Shown here: in pieces, positions 52,282 through 60,414 of the stretch
How the letters are laid out: every line of letters starts with the position of its first letter
Position numbering within the stretch: position 1 is the stretch's first letter
Notes under the pieces: model-generated
Databases searched by the model: none
Told to the model about the DNA's origin: nothing
The model's input: the letters and a program-made list of their open reading frames with translations, nothing else
Translations under genes and position numbers: made by a program
Source: CAYLNM01 sp964385045
GTDB taxonomy: Bacteria > Planctomycetota > Phycisphaerae > Phycisphaerales > SM1A02
Assembly (NCBI GenBank): GCA_964385045.1
Contig: CAYLNM010000004.1
Coordinates: forward strand, 1-64,000
Length of the DNA stretch: 64,000 nt
Reading direction: 5' to 3'

Positions 52282-53879
52282 GCCGCCGCCCCCGTCCGAG
52301 CCGCGGTCGCCTCGCCGGCGAGCCACGTCCCGCCCGTCCATCCCCGCTCGTCGTAGTCGTCGAGGCAGCGCTCGACGAGCGCCTCCATGGCCTCGAGCCG
52401 GCCCGAGGCCTGCGCCTCGCCGGCGACCATGAGCCGGATGTCCTCCCAGCCGCCGGCGTAGTTGCGCTCGTAGAGCTCGTGCCGGGCCCCGAACTCGCTG
52501 CCGACCGCGTCCCAGAGGAGCTTCAGCGTCTTGATGCGCTCGCGATGCCCCACGCCGTCGGAGCCGCGCACGTAGCGCGCGAGCAGCGGGCCGACCTCCG
52601 GATCATCGAGCTCGGCCGCCGACGAGGGCAGGTAGATCAGGCCGGACGCCACGATCCGCTGCACGATGTCGCGCACCCGCGGGTAGGCGTCGGGGGCGAG
52701 CACGCAGTAGGCGAGGGCGGCCTGCTTCTGCGGGAGGACCGCCCCGTCCGTCCACGGATCGGGGTCGGCGGCCATCGCGCTCGACAGCGACCACACCGTG
52801 TGCCGCAGGGCGATCACCTCGCCCAGCATCGCCCGCTTGCCCCGCAGGCCGAGGCCGCCGGTGCAGCGGAGGGTCCGGGCGAGAAGCCCGGCGAGGAAGT
52901 CGAGCTTCACCGCCAGCCGCGTGCATCCGTGGAACAGGAATCCGTTGACGAAGCCGGAGCGGGGGAAGAAGGCCTTGACCCGCTCCGGATCGCGGTGGAT
53001 CAGCACGTCCTCCCACGGCACCAGGACCTCGTCGAGGACGAGGATCGCGTCGTTCTCGTCGAACCGGGCCGACAGGGGATGGTCGAAGGGCGTGCCGTGC
53101 CGGCTCGCGGCCCGCTCGTACGAGGGACGACAGATCAGCCGCAGCCCCGGGGCGGCGATCGGCACGATGAAGGCGACCGCCTGCGCCGGGTCGTCGCTCA
53201 CGGTGTTCGGCGTCTGGCCGACGAAGCAGTGCGTCGCGATCGCCGCCGACGTGGCGACGACCTTGGCCCCCGACACCACGATCCCGGCGTCGGTCTCCCG
53301 CACCACCCGCACCGGCACGTCGGCGATCTCCTCCACCGGCAGGTGCCGGTCGACGGGCGGGTTGGCGATCGCGTGGCCGAGGAAGGGGAGCTCCTCCTGG
53401 GCTCGGCGGTACCAGCGGCGGGCGTTGTCGGCGAAGGGACCGTAGAAGTCGGCCGCCGCGCCGAAGGTCGCGGTGAGGGACGCCTTGTAGTCCGGGGTGC
53501 GGCCCATCCAGCCGTACGTGAGCCGAGCCCACTCCGCGATCGCGTCGCGGGCGGCGAGCAGGTCGCCGCGGTCGCGGGCGGCGCGGAAGAACCGGTGCGT
53601 CCGGGTGCCCGAGCCGGTGTCGGTCGGGCACGTCAGGATCCCGGCCCGGTCCGGCTCGTGAAGCGCGTCGTAGAGCCGGGCGATGGACCGGGCCGCGTTG
53701 CGCATCGCCGGGTGGGTGGTCACGTCCGTCACCCGCTCGCCGTCGATGTGCACGCACCGATCGTCCCGGAGCCGGGCGAGGTGCTCGGCCCCGGTGGGCG
53801 GCCCCGCGGCCGGCGTGTCCGCCGCGGCGAGATCGGCGGGCCGGCGGTGCGGCGGCCGCGTCGTGCCGGTCCCGCTCAC
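52278..53879 (-). CDS. HpaB-family flavin-dependent monooxygenase
   Basis: Enzyme of 533 residues of the 4-hydroxyphenylacetate 3-monooxygenase (HpaB) type, which uses FADH2 supplied by a reductase to hydroxylate aromatic rings. Clear segments: YDALHEPDRAGILTCPTDTGSGTRTHRFFRAARDRGDLLAARDAI, HAIANPPVDRHLPVEEIADVPVRVVRETDAGIVVSGAKVVATSAAIATHCFVGQ and DPWTDGAVLPQKQAALAYCVLAPDAYPRVRDIVQRIVASGLIYLPS. No HpaC reductase is encoded nearby. The related dehydratases carry extra Cys/His cluster ligands that are not evident here. GTG 53879 overlaps the radical SAM stop. Confidence 0.85.
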   Translation of the reverse strand: MSGTGTTRPPHRRPADLAAADTPAAGPPTGAEHLARLRDDRCVHIDGERVTDVTTHPAMRNAARSIARLYDALHEPDRAGILTCPTDTGSGTRTHRFFRAARDRGDLLAARDAIAEWARLTYGWMGRTPDYKASLTATFGAAADFYGPFADNARRWYRRAQEELPFLGHAIANPPVDRHLPVEEIADVPVRVVRETDAGIVVSGAKVVATSAAIATHCFVGQTPNTVSDDPAQAVAFIVPIAAPGLRLICRPSYERAASRHGTPFDHPLSARFDENDAILVLDEVLVPWEDVLIHRDPERVKAFFPRSGFVNGFLFHGCTRLAVKLDFLAGLLARTLRCTGGLGLRGKRAMLGEVIALRHTVWSLSSAMAADPDPWTDGAVLPQKQAALAYCVLAPDAYPRVRDIVQRIVASGLIYLPSSAAELDDPEVGPLLARYVRGSDGVGHRERIKTLKLLWDAVGSEFGARHELYERNYAGGWEDIRLMVAGEAQASGRLEAMEALVERCLDDYDERGWTGGTWLAGEATAARTGAAA

Positions 53880-55225
53880 GCGAAGCGCCCGTGCCGGTGC
53901 TCGGGACGGAAGAGCTCGAAGAGCAGGCGGTCGGCCTGCATCAGCCCGGCGGGGGTGAAGGCGACCGCGTCGTCGTCCACGCGGAGGAACCCGTCGGCGA
54001 CGAGCACGGTGAACGCCTCGCGGAACTGCTCCTGGGGCGAGCGCCCGAACTTGGCGGTGAACGGAGCGGTCTCGACGCGGCCGGCCTTGAGCTGCAGGGC
54101 GAACTCGCGGATGTACCGCTCGTCGTCCGAGAGGGCGTAGGCGCGGTACGTCGGCCGGGTGCGCTCGTGCACGGCGTCGATGTACGGGTCGAAGTCGTGC
54201 TCGTTCTGGTAGTTGACCCCGTTGACGTGTCCGAAGGCCGAGACCCCGACCGAGACCACGTCGCTGCCGTCGAAGAGGCCGTTGCGGTAGACGAACCGGT
54301 TCTTCTCCGGGTCCTTCACCACGGTCGTGGCGCTGGTGACCGTGTAGCCCGCCTCCTCGAACCGGCGGAATGCCCGGGCGACCCACGCCCGCTTGACCTC
54401 CCAGTCGACGATCGGGGCGACGGTCCGGCCCTCCTCCTTCATCCACTTGTAGATGGTGGTGTTGTACGGCACCTCCATCTGGTAGATGGTGACGGTGTCG
54501 GGACCGAGCGCGATCGTCTTGTCGACGGTGTCGTCCCACTTCGCGTCCGTCTCGTCGAGCATGCCGGCGATCAGGTCCACGTTGATCTCGGGGAAGTCCG
54601 CCGCGCGGGCGGCCTCGTAGGCGCGGTAGACCTCCTTGCTGCGGTGGGCCCGGCCGTTGAGCTCGAGGATGTGGTCGTCGAAGTGCTCGATGCCGAGGCT
54701 GAGGCGGGTGACGCCGATGCCGCGGATCGCGTGGAGCTTCTTCGCGTTCAGCGTGCCGGGCTCGCCCTCGAGGGTGATCTCCTCGGCGTCGTCCCACGGC
54801 AGGTGCTTCTGCATCCCGTCGGCGAGGTAGCCGAACTGGTCCGGCGACAGGTAGCTCGGCGTGCCGCCGCCGAAGTACACGAACTTCGGTGTCCGGCCGC
54901 CGATGACCGGCTGCCGGGCGTAGTGCTCGTGCTCGGCCAGCATCGCGTCGAGGTAGCCGCGGATCTGCTTCGCGTTCTTGTCGGTGTAGACGCGGAAGTA
55001 GCAGAAGTGGCAGCGCTTGCGGCAGAACGGGATGTGGGCGTAGACGCCCATCCGCGTGTCGGGCCGGGGCGGCGTGGCGAGGGCCTGGTCGAAGCTCGGG
55101 ACGAGATCCGGCTTCCAGAAGCCGAACGGGGGGTAGTTGGCGACGAAGTAGTTCCCGACGGTCGTCTTTCGGTCCTGCGTCATCCGCGGCGCGGAGTCGA
55201 CGACGGGCAGCGAGATCTCGGTCAT
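53876..55225 (-). CDS. HemN-like radical SAM protein
   Basis: Enzyme of 449 residues with the radical SAM cluster site CRKRCHFCYF (CX3CX2C, about residues 65-72) and the HemN core order: FGGGTPSYLSPDQ, EITLEGEPGTLNAKKLHAIRGIGVTRLSLGIEHFDD, INVDLIAGMLDET. True oxygen-independent coproporphyrinogen oxidases are close relatives, but HemN-like proteins also include heme chaperones and methylases of natural-product pathways. Here the neighbours (an HpaB monooxygenase and an AMP-binding fragment) favour a biosynthetic rather than heme role. ATG 55225 has GGGAGCC upstream. It is the first gene of the operon. Confidence 0.85.
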   Translation of the reverse strand: MTEISLPVVDSAPRMTQDRKTTVGNYFVANYPPFGFWKPDLVPSFDQALATPPRPDTRMGVYAHIPFCRKRCHFCYFRVYTDKNAKQIRGYLDAMLAEHEHYARQPVIGGRTPKFVYFGGGTPSYLSPDQFGYLADGMQKHLPWDDAEEITLEGEPGTLNAKKLHAIRGIGVTRLSLGIEHFDDHILELNGRAHRSKEVYRAYEAARAADFPEINVDLIAGMLDETDAKWDDTVDKTIALGPDTVTIYQMEVPYNTTIYKWMKEEGRTVAPIVDWEVKRAWVARAFRRFEEAGYTVTSATTVVKDPEKNRFVYRNGLFDGSDVVSVGVSAFGHVNGVNYQNEHDFDPYIDAVHERTRPTYRAYALSDDERYIREFALQLKAGRVETAPFTAKFGRSPQEQFREAFTVLVADGFLRVDDDAVAFTPAGLMQADRLLFELFRPEHRHGRFA

Positions 55226-55396
55226 GACGGCTCCCGGTCTTCCGGTCCGAACGTGGTGAGGGCGCGTCGGCCGCCCATCCCGACGGGGCGCGGCCGGCCT
55301 GCTTTCGGGAGATCGGCGGTCGCCACGCGGGACTGAAGGGGAGCCCCCGATGCCGGGGTCCGGGAGGGGGCGCGGGAGATGCGCCGGGGTTGCGCA

Positions 55397-55402
55397 TAGC
55401 AT
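55397..55402 (+). promoter_or_regulatory. -10 hexamer, probable leaderless start
   Basis: TAGCAT ends 5 nt before the MscS ATG at 55408. No ribosome site precedes the ATG. Confidence 0.45.
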
Positions 55403-55407
55403 TCTCG

Positions 55408-56796
55408 ATGCAGTCGGTCACGATGCAGGCAGGCGACCGGGGCTCCGACGCGGGCTCCGACGCGAGCTCCGACGCGGGCTCCGACGCGGGCTCCGACGCG
55501 GGCTCCGACGCGAGCTCCGACGCGGGCTCCGACGCAAGTTCCGACGCGGGCTCCGACGCGGGCTCCGCGGAGGTCGCGGGCGGGAACCCGCCCGAGCCGG
55601 CGTCGGATGCGGCCGATGCGGTCGACGGCCTGCGCGAGGCCGCCGCGGACCTCCTCGCGACGGACTGGGAGACGTGGGTCCGCATCGGCGGAGCGATCCT
55701 GGTGGGGCTCGTCGTGCACGCGGTGGCGTGGCGGCTCCTGCGCCGCTTCGCCCGCCGCGAGGACACGGCCGTCGACGCTCGGTTCGTCTCGCCGCTGCGG
55801 GGTCCGAGCCGCGTCGTCCTGCCGCTGCTGGCCCTGCAGCTCATGGTGCCGACGACGCCGCGGCTGGCCGAGACCGGGGTGCTGCGGCACGGCCTCGGCC
55901 TGGCGATCGTCGTCGCGGTGACCTGGACGGTGGTGGCGCTGGTCCGGACCTCCGCCGACCTGGTCAAGCGGCGTCACGACGTGACCGTGGCCGACAAATA
56001 CGCCGCTCGCCGGATGCACACGCAGGTGGACGTCATCTCGCGGGTCCTGATGGTGATCGTGGTCATCGTCGGCGCCGCCCTCTGCCTGATGACATTCCCG
56101 CGGGTGCGGGAGGTGGGCACGAGCCTGCTCGCCTCGGCGGGGCTCGTGGGGCTGGTGGTCGGCTTCGCGGCACGGCCGGTGCTCGAGAACCTCATCGGGG
56201 GCGTGCAGCTCGCCCTGACGCAGCCGATCAACATCGACGACGTGGTGATCGTGGACGGCGAGTGGGGGCGGATCGAGCAGATCACGACCACCTACGTCGT
56301 CGTCCGCATCTGGGACGACCGCCGACTCGTGTGCCCCTTCTCGACCTTCATCAGCGAGCCGTTCCAGAACTGGACCCGCCGGACCTCGGACCTGCTCGGC
56401 ACGGTGTTCGTGCACGCGGACTACACGGTGGACGTGGAGGGGGTGCGGGCCGAGCTGAAGCGGGTGGTCCGGGACCATCCGAAGTGGGACGGACGTGTCG
56501 CGATCGTGCAGGTGACCGACGCGACCGCGGAGACGATCGAGATGCGGGCGCTGGTGAGCGCGGCGAGCGCCCCGGCGGCCTGGGACCTGCGGGTCGACGT
56601 GCGCGAGCGGCTGGTGGCGTACCTGCAGCGCGAGCAGCCGGGGGCGCTGCCGCGGGCGCGAGTGACCCTGCGGGGCGGAGGCGAGGACCGGCTCGATGGG
56701 GGGCGTGACCGGGGGCGCGACCAAGGCCGTGGCGGCGGACGCCACGGGGGCCGCGACGAGGCGGGGCCACCCGCGGGGAGCGGAGCCGGGGGCTGA
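55408..56796 (+). CDS. MscS-family mechanosensitive channel with SDAG repeats
   Basis: Inner-membrane channel of 462 residues. The first 50 residues are an acidic GSDAG/SSDAG stretch encoded by 12-bp tandem repeats. Several helices (about residues 90-115, 130-150, 170-190 and 215-240) lead to the pore helix LLASAGLVGLVVGFAARPVLENLIGG and the beta domain with QPINIDDVVIVDGEWGRIEQITTTYVVVRIWDDRRLVCPFSTFISEPFQNWTR, the MscS signature. The C-terminal tail is Arg/Gly/Asp-rich. MscS channels release solutes on osmotic downshock. ATG 55408 is chosen over an in-frame TTG at 55390 because TAGCAT precedes it. It converges on the TPR gene 25 bp away. Confidence 0.9.
   Translation: MQSVTMQAGDRGSDAGSDASSDAGSDAGSDAGSDASSDAGSDASSDAGSDAGSAEVAGGNPPEPASDAADAVDGLREAAADLLATDWETWVRIGGAILVGLVVHAVAWRLLRRFARREDTAVDARFVSPLRGPSRVVLPLLALQLMVPTTPRLAETGVLRHGLGLAIVVAVTWTVVALVRTSADLVKRRHDVTVADKYAARRMHTQVDVISRVLMVIVVIVGAALCLMTFPRVREVGTSLLASAGLVGLVVGFAARPVLENLIGGVQLALTQPINIDDVVIVDGEWGRIEQITTTYVVVRIWDDRRLVCPFSTFISEPFQNWTRRTSDLLGTVFVHADYTVDVEGVRAELKRVVRDHPKWDGRVAIVQVTDATAETIEMRALVSAASAPAAWDLRVDVRERLVAYLQREQPGALPRARVTLRGGGEDRLDGGRDRGRDQGRGGGRHGGRDEAGPPAGSGAGG
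55441..55560 (+). repeat. Ten 12-bp tandem repeats coding SDAG units
   Basis: Ten copies of a unit close to GGCTCCGACGCG (variants AGCTCCGACGCG and AGTTCCGACGCG) run without a gap and encode GSDA or SSDA. Copy-number change would keep the frame but alter the length of the acidic N-terminal tail. Confidence 0.95.
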
Positions 56797-56821
56797 GTCC
56801 GGACGCCGCCGCGGAGACGGC

Positions 56822-58600
56822 TCAGTCGCCGCCGGACGCCTCCGTCCACGCCCGGCCCGCCTCGTAGGCGGCCAGCCGCGCGGCCCACGCCTCGCGCCGG
56901 GCTGGCTCCGCGTCCGCGGGGAGCAGGGCGATCGCCTCGCGCATCGTCGCCGCCGCCTCGGCGGTCCGGCCCGCGGCCGCGAGGGCGGCGGCGGCGGTGT
57001 CGAGCACCGGGGCGACGCGCCGCTGCGTTCGCTCGAGGAGCGGCGCGAGGAGCGCAAGGGCCTCGGCCCCGTCGCGCAGCGCCGGATCCGGGGCGGTCGC
57101 GAGCCGCCAGGCGAGATCGTTGGCGACGCTGGGATCGCCGGGGAAGCGCTCGCGCAGCCCGCGGAGCCGCTCGATCGCGGCGGCGTGGTCGCCGCGCCGG
57201 GCGAGCATCGCCGCCACGCGGCGGCCGGGCCGCGGTTCCTCGGTGGTCGCCTCCGCCCGGCGGTACGACGCGAGGGCGGCGTCCTCGCGCCCCGCCTCGC
57301 GCTGCGCCTCGCCCAGCGCGAGCCACGACGCGGCATCGTCCTCGACGCGGGCGAGCGCCTCCAGCGCGGCGATCGCCTCCTCGTGGCGGCCGACCGCGGT
57401 CAGGGCGGCTCCCCGCGCCCGGGCGTCGGCTGCGGTGCGGCGGGCCTTCGGGATCGCGCGGAGCTGCTCGAGGGCGAGGGTCGGCTCACCGGCCGCCGCC
57501 GCCGCACGCGCGGCGAGCCGGCGGGCCTCGACGTCGTCGGGCGCGGCGGTGACGACGGCCTGCATGGTGGCGAGGGCCTCCTCGGCCCGTGCGAGATCGA
57601 GCAGGGCCAGGGCCCGGACCATGCCGAGACCGGGGTCGTCGCGGCCCGCGTCGATCGCGGCGTCGGCGGCGGCGATCGCCCGGGCGGGCTGCCGCATCGC
57701 GTAGCGGAAGCGGGCGAGCGTGGCGAGCAGGGGCGCGCGGTCGTGGCCGAGCGACAGTCCCCGCTCGATCTCGGCCAGCGCCTCGGCCCGCAGGCCCTCG
57801 GCGAACATCACCTCCGCCCGCTCGACGAACGAACGCAGGGTGCGGGCCTCGAAGACGACCGCGGCGAACCGCGGATCGTCGACCACCCGGCCGGGCTCGC
57901 GGCCTCGGGCCCGGTCGGCGAGCGCGCGGGCGCGCTCGCGGTCTCCGCGCAGGGCGAGGGCCCGCGCGAGGGCCGAGAGCACGGTGGGCTCGCGGGGCCG
58001 CTCGGGCAGGGCCCGCTCGAGGTGCCGAATCGCGGCGTCCAGCTCGCCGCGGGCGAGCCGCAGGCGGCCGAGGTGCACGTGGCCGGAGACGTTCTCGGGG
58101 GCCAGCCGCACCGCGGTCTCGAGATCGTCCAGGGCCGCGGCCTCGCGTCCGAGTCCCCGCCGGACGAGGGCGCGGCGAATGTACCCGGGGGCGTAGTCCG
58201 GGGCGAGGGCGATCGCGCGGTCGTGCAGGGCGAGCGACGCCTCGGGATCCGACGCCTGCAGGGCGATCGCGTGGAAGGCCGGCCAGCGGGCGTCGCGCGG
58301 ATCGAGACGGGCCGCCTCGGCGTAGGCGATCGAGGCCTCCTCGACGAGGGCGTGGGCGTGCAGGGCCATCGCGTAGCGGCCCCACGCCGCGGCCTCGTCC
58401 GGCCGGCGCTCGACCGCGGCCCGTCGGGCGGCGAGGTGCCGCCGCACCGGGGCGGCGGCGTCGGCGACGGCGGCCCGCGGGATCGGCGGCGGACTCGTCG
58501 CGGCGGCGGGGGCCGGAGCCGGGGCCGGCGTCGCCGCGGACGCGCCGAGGACCGGCGCGAGGAGGCCGGCGAGGAGGACGATCGCCCGCGCGGCGATCAC
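56822..58600 (-). CDS. Exported TPR-repeat protein
   Basis: Protein of 592 residues. A signal peptide (about residues 1-24) and a Pro/Ala linker are followed by roughly a dozen TPR motifs from residue 60 to 560, for example WGRYAMALHAHALVEEASIAYAEAARLDP and YIRRALVRRGLGREAAALDDLETAVRLAP. TPR arrays bind partner proteins; no enzyme domain is present. GTG 58600 overlaps the FG-GAP lipoprotein stop as GTGA. In planctomycetes similar proteins often accompany UnbV/FG-GAP proteins in surface assemblies, but the partner is unknown. Confidence 0.82.
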   Translation of the reverse strand: MIAARAIVLLAGLLAPVLGASAATPAPAPAPAAATSPPPIPRAAVADAAAPVRRHLAARRAAVERRPDEAAAWGRYAMALHAHALVEEASIAYAEAARLDPRDARWPAFHAIALQASDPEASLALHDRAIALAPDYAPGYIRRALVRRGLGREAAALDDLETAVRLAPENVSGHVHLGRLRLARGELDAAIRHLERALPERPREPTVLSALARALALRGDRERARALADRARGREPGRVVDDPRFAAVVFEARTLRSFVERAEVMFAEGLRAEALAEIERGLSLGHDRAPLLATLARFRYAMRQPARAIAAADAAIDAGRDDPGLGMVRALALLDLARAEEALATMQAVVTAAPDDVEARRLAARAAAAAGEPTLALEQLRAIPKARRTAADARARGAALTAVGRHEEAIAALEALARVEDDAASWLALGEAQREAGREDAALASYRRAEATTEEPRPGRRVAAMLARRGDHAAAIERLRGLRERFPGDPSVANDLAWRLATAPDPALRDGAEALALLAPLLERTQRRVAPVLDTAAAALAAAGRTAEAAATMREAIALLPADAEPARREAWAARLAAYEAGRAWTEASGGD

Positions 58601-60414
58601 GGCAGTGGCTCGCCGTCGCCGCGCCGCAGCTCCACGCGGCCGGGCCCGGTGCCGGGGAAGCGCTCCCCGGTGCCGTCCACCCAGCGCACGTCCACGCGGT
58701 CGACGGTCTCGCCGGGCCGTAGCCCGAGGTGGACGACGGCGGGACCACCGCTGGCGTAGCCGCCCGGTGGCAGGACGTGCCGCACCACGGTGCGGTCGCC
58801 GATCCGCAGTCGCAGGCGGGCCCCGATCGCCTCGCGCCGCAGCGCCGGCTCGACGGCCCGGATCGTCAGCGACCGTCCGCGGCCCGCGTCGTTGCGGTAG
58901 ACGCGGGCGGGATCGCCGACGTTCGCGACCACGAGGTCGAGATCGCCGTCGCCGTCGAGGTCGACCGGGAGCAGGCCGCGGCTCACCGCCAGGTCGCGGC
59001 CGAAGTCCCCGGCCTCGGCCTCCGGCACCCGCTCGAAGCGGCCGGTCCCTTCGTTGCGGTAGAGCTGGTTGGGCTCCGCGTACCCGCCCCAGAAGGATCC
59101 GTCGTCGCGGTGCGGCGGTCGGTGGCGGGCGATCGCGCCGTTCACGACCACCAGATCCTCGTCGCCGTCCTCGTCGAGGTCGACGAACGCGGTGCCCCAG
59201 CCGGTCCACGGGACGCTGGGGGAGCCCAGGCCCGCGCGGCCGGTGTCGTCGTCCCAGCCGAGGCCGCCCGCCGCCCGGTAGAGGGTGTTCGTCTCCCCGC
59301 CGAGATGCGTCAGGAAGAGGTCGAGGTCGCCGTCGCCGTCGGGATCGCCCGCCACCACGCCCATCCCCGCCTCGGCCCGGCCGTCGGCGTTGTACGCGGT
59401 GCCGGCGATGATCGCGTCCTCGACGAAGGTGCCGTCGCCGCGGTTGCGCCAGAGCTGGTTCGGGTCGCCGTCGTTGGCGACGAAGAGGTCCGGCCACCCG
59501 TCGTCGTCGAGGTCCGCCGCGACCACGCCCAGGCCGCGCAGCGCCTGGGACGCGATGCCCGAGGCCGCCGAGACGTCCTCGAACGTGCCGTCGCCGCGGT
59601 TGCGGTACAGCCGATCGGGCAGGCCGGGGAACGCCGCGGGGCCGCAGAACTCGGGCCGCCCCGCCTCGTCCACGCAGGCGCGATCGGTATCGACGTCGAC
59701 GTATCGGGTGACGAACAGGTCGAGCCACCCGTCGCGGTCGACGTCGACGAAGCTCGCCGACGCGCTCCAGCCGTCGCCCCCGTCCACGCCCGCCTCGACC
59801 GCGACGTCGACGAACGTGCCGTCGCCCCGGTTCAGGTAGAGCCGGTCCGGGCCCGCGTTGGCGACGAAGACGTCCACGTCCCCGTCGTTGTCGACGTCCG
59901 CCACCGCCACCGCCTGTCCGTCCCCGGGATCGCCGAGTCCGGACGCATCGGTCGCGTCCACGAACGTCCCGTCGGCCCGTTGCCGCAGGAGCCGGTTGCG
60001 GAGCGGCGGGTCGGCCCGCGGATCGGCCCCGCTCGTGAAGTAGAGGTCGAGCCGGCCGTCGCCGTCGGCGTCGAGCGCGGCCACGCCGCCCCCGACGATC
60101 GCGGGCATGTGGAGCGTCTCGCCGGGGCGGGTGCGCGAGCTCGCGCGGACGCCGAGGGCCTCGGTGACGTCGACGAGCCGAAAGCCCGTGGCCGGGAGGG
60201 CGGGCGCGGCGTCACCGCCGCCGGTGGCGTCGGCCGCGGGGCCGCCGGCCTCGGGCGACGGGGCGGGCGCATCCTGCTCTCGGACCGGCGCGGGGCTTCC
60301 GGACTCCTCCGGGTCGCCGCCGCAGCCCGCCGCGAGCAGCACCGCGGTCGCCGCGAGGCCGGCGGCCGTCGCCGCGGCGTCGCCGGCGGGCGCTCCTCGG
60401 CCGCGGCGGGTCAC
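58597..60414 (-). CDS. FG-GAP/UnbV repeat lipoprotein
   Basis: Exported protein of 605 residues. The signal ends in LLAAGC with the lipid Cys at residue 31. From about 90 to 480, VCBS/FG-GAP blades repeat the calcium-binding pattern D-x-D-x-D-G (DADGDGRLDLYF, DVDNDGDVDVFVANAG, DPDGDGDLDLFLTHLG). The C-terminal 110 residues form an ASPIC/UnbV domain (GGPAVVHLGLRPGETVDRVDVRWVDGTGERF). Such proteins are thought to bind surfaces or polymers. Start and stop both overlap neighbours as GTGA, so it is produced with the sulfotransferase fusion and the TPR protein. Confidence 0.88.
   Translation of the reverse strand: MTRRGRGAPAGDAAATAAGLAATAVLLAAGCGGDPEESGSPAPVREQDAPAPSPEAGGPAADATGGGDAAPALPATGFRLVDVTEALGVRASSRTRPGETLHMPAIVGGGVAALDADGDGRLDLYFTSGADPRADPPLRNRLLRQRADGTFVDATDASGLGDPGDGQAVAVADVDNDGDVDVFVANAGPDRLYLNRGDGTFVDVAVEAGVDGGDGWSASASFVDVDRDGWLDLFVTRYVDVDTDRACVDEAGRPEFCGPAAFPGLPDRLYRNRGDGTFEDVSAASGIASQALRGLGVVAADLDDDGWPDLFVANDGDPNQLWRNRGDGTFVEDAIIAGTAYNADGRAEAGMGVVAGDPDGDGDLDLFLTHLGGETNTLYRAAGGLGWDDDTGRAGLGSPSVPWTGWGTAFVDLDEDGDEDLVVVNGAIARHRPPHRDDGSFWGGYAEPNQLYRNEGTGRFERVPEAEAGDFGRDLAVSRGLLPVDLDGDGDLDLVVANVGDPARVYRNDAGRGRSLTIRAVEPALRREAIGARLRLRIGDRTVVRHVLPPGGYASGGPAVVHLGLRPGETVDRVDVRWVDGTGERFPGTGPGRVELRRGDGEPLP

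Noticed and set aside
52278..53879. Assignment as 4-hydroxybutyryl-CoA dehydratase, a relative of HpaB.
   Set aside because: The Cys/His ligands of the iron-sulphur site of that enzyme could not be placed; the HpaB layout fits better.
55441..55560. CRISPR array.
   Set aside because: The 12-bp units are contiguous with no spacers and are in frame with MscS.
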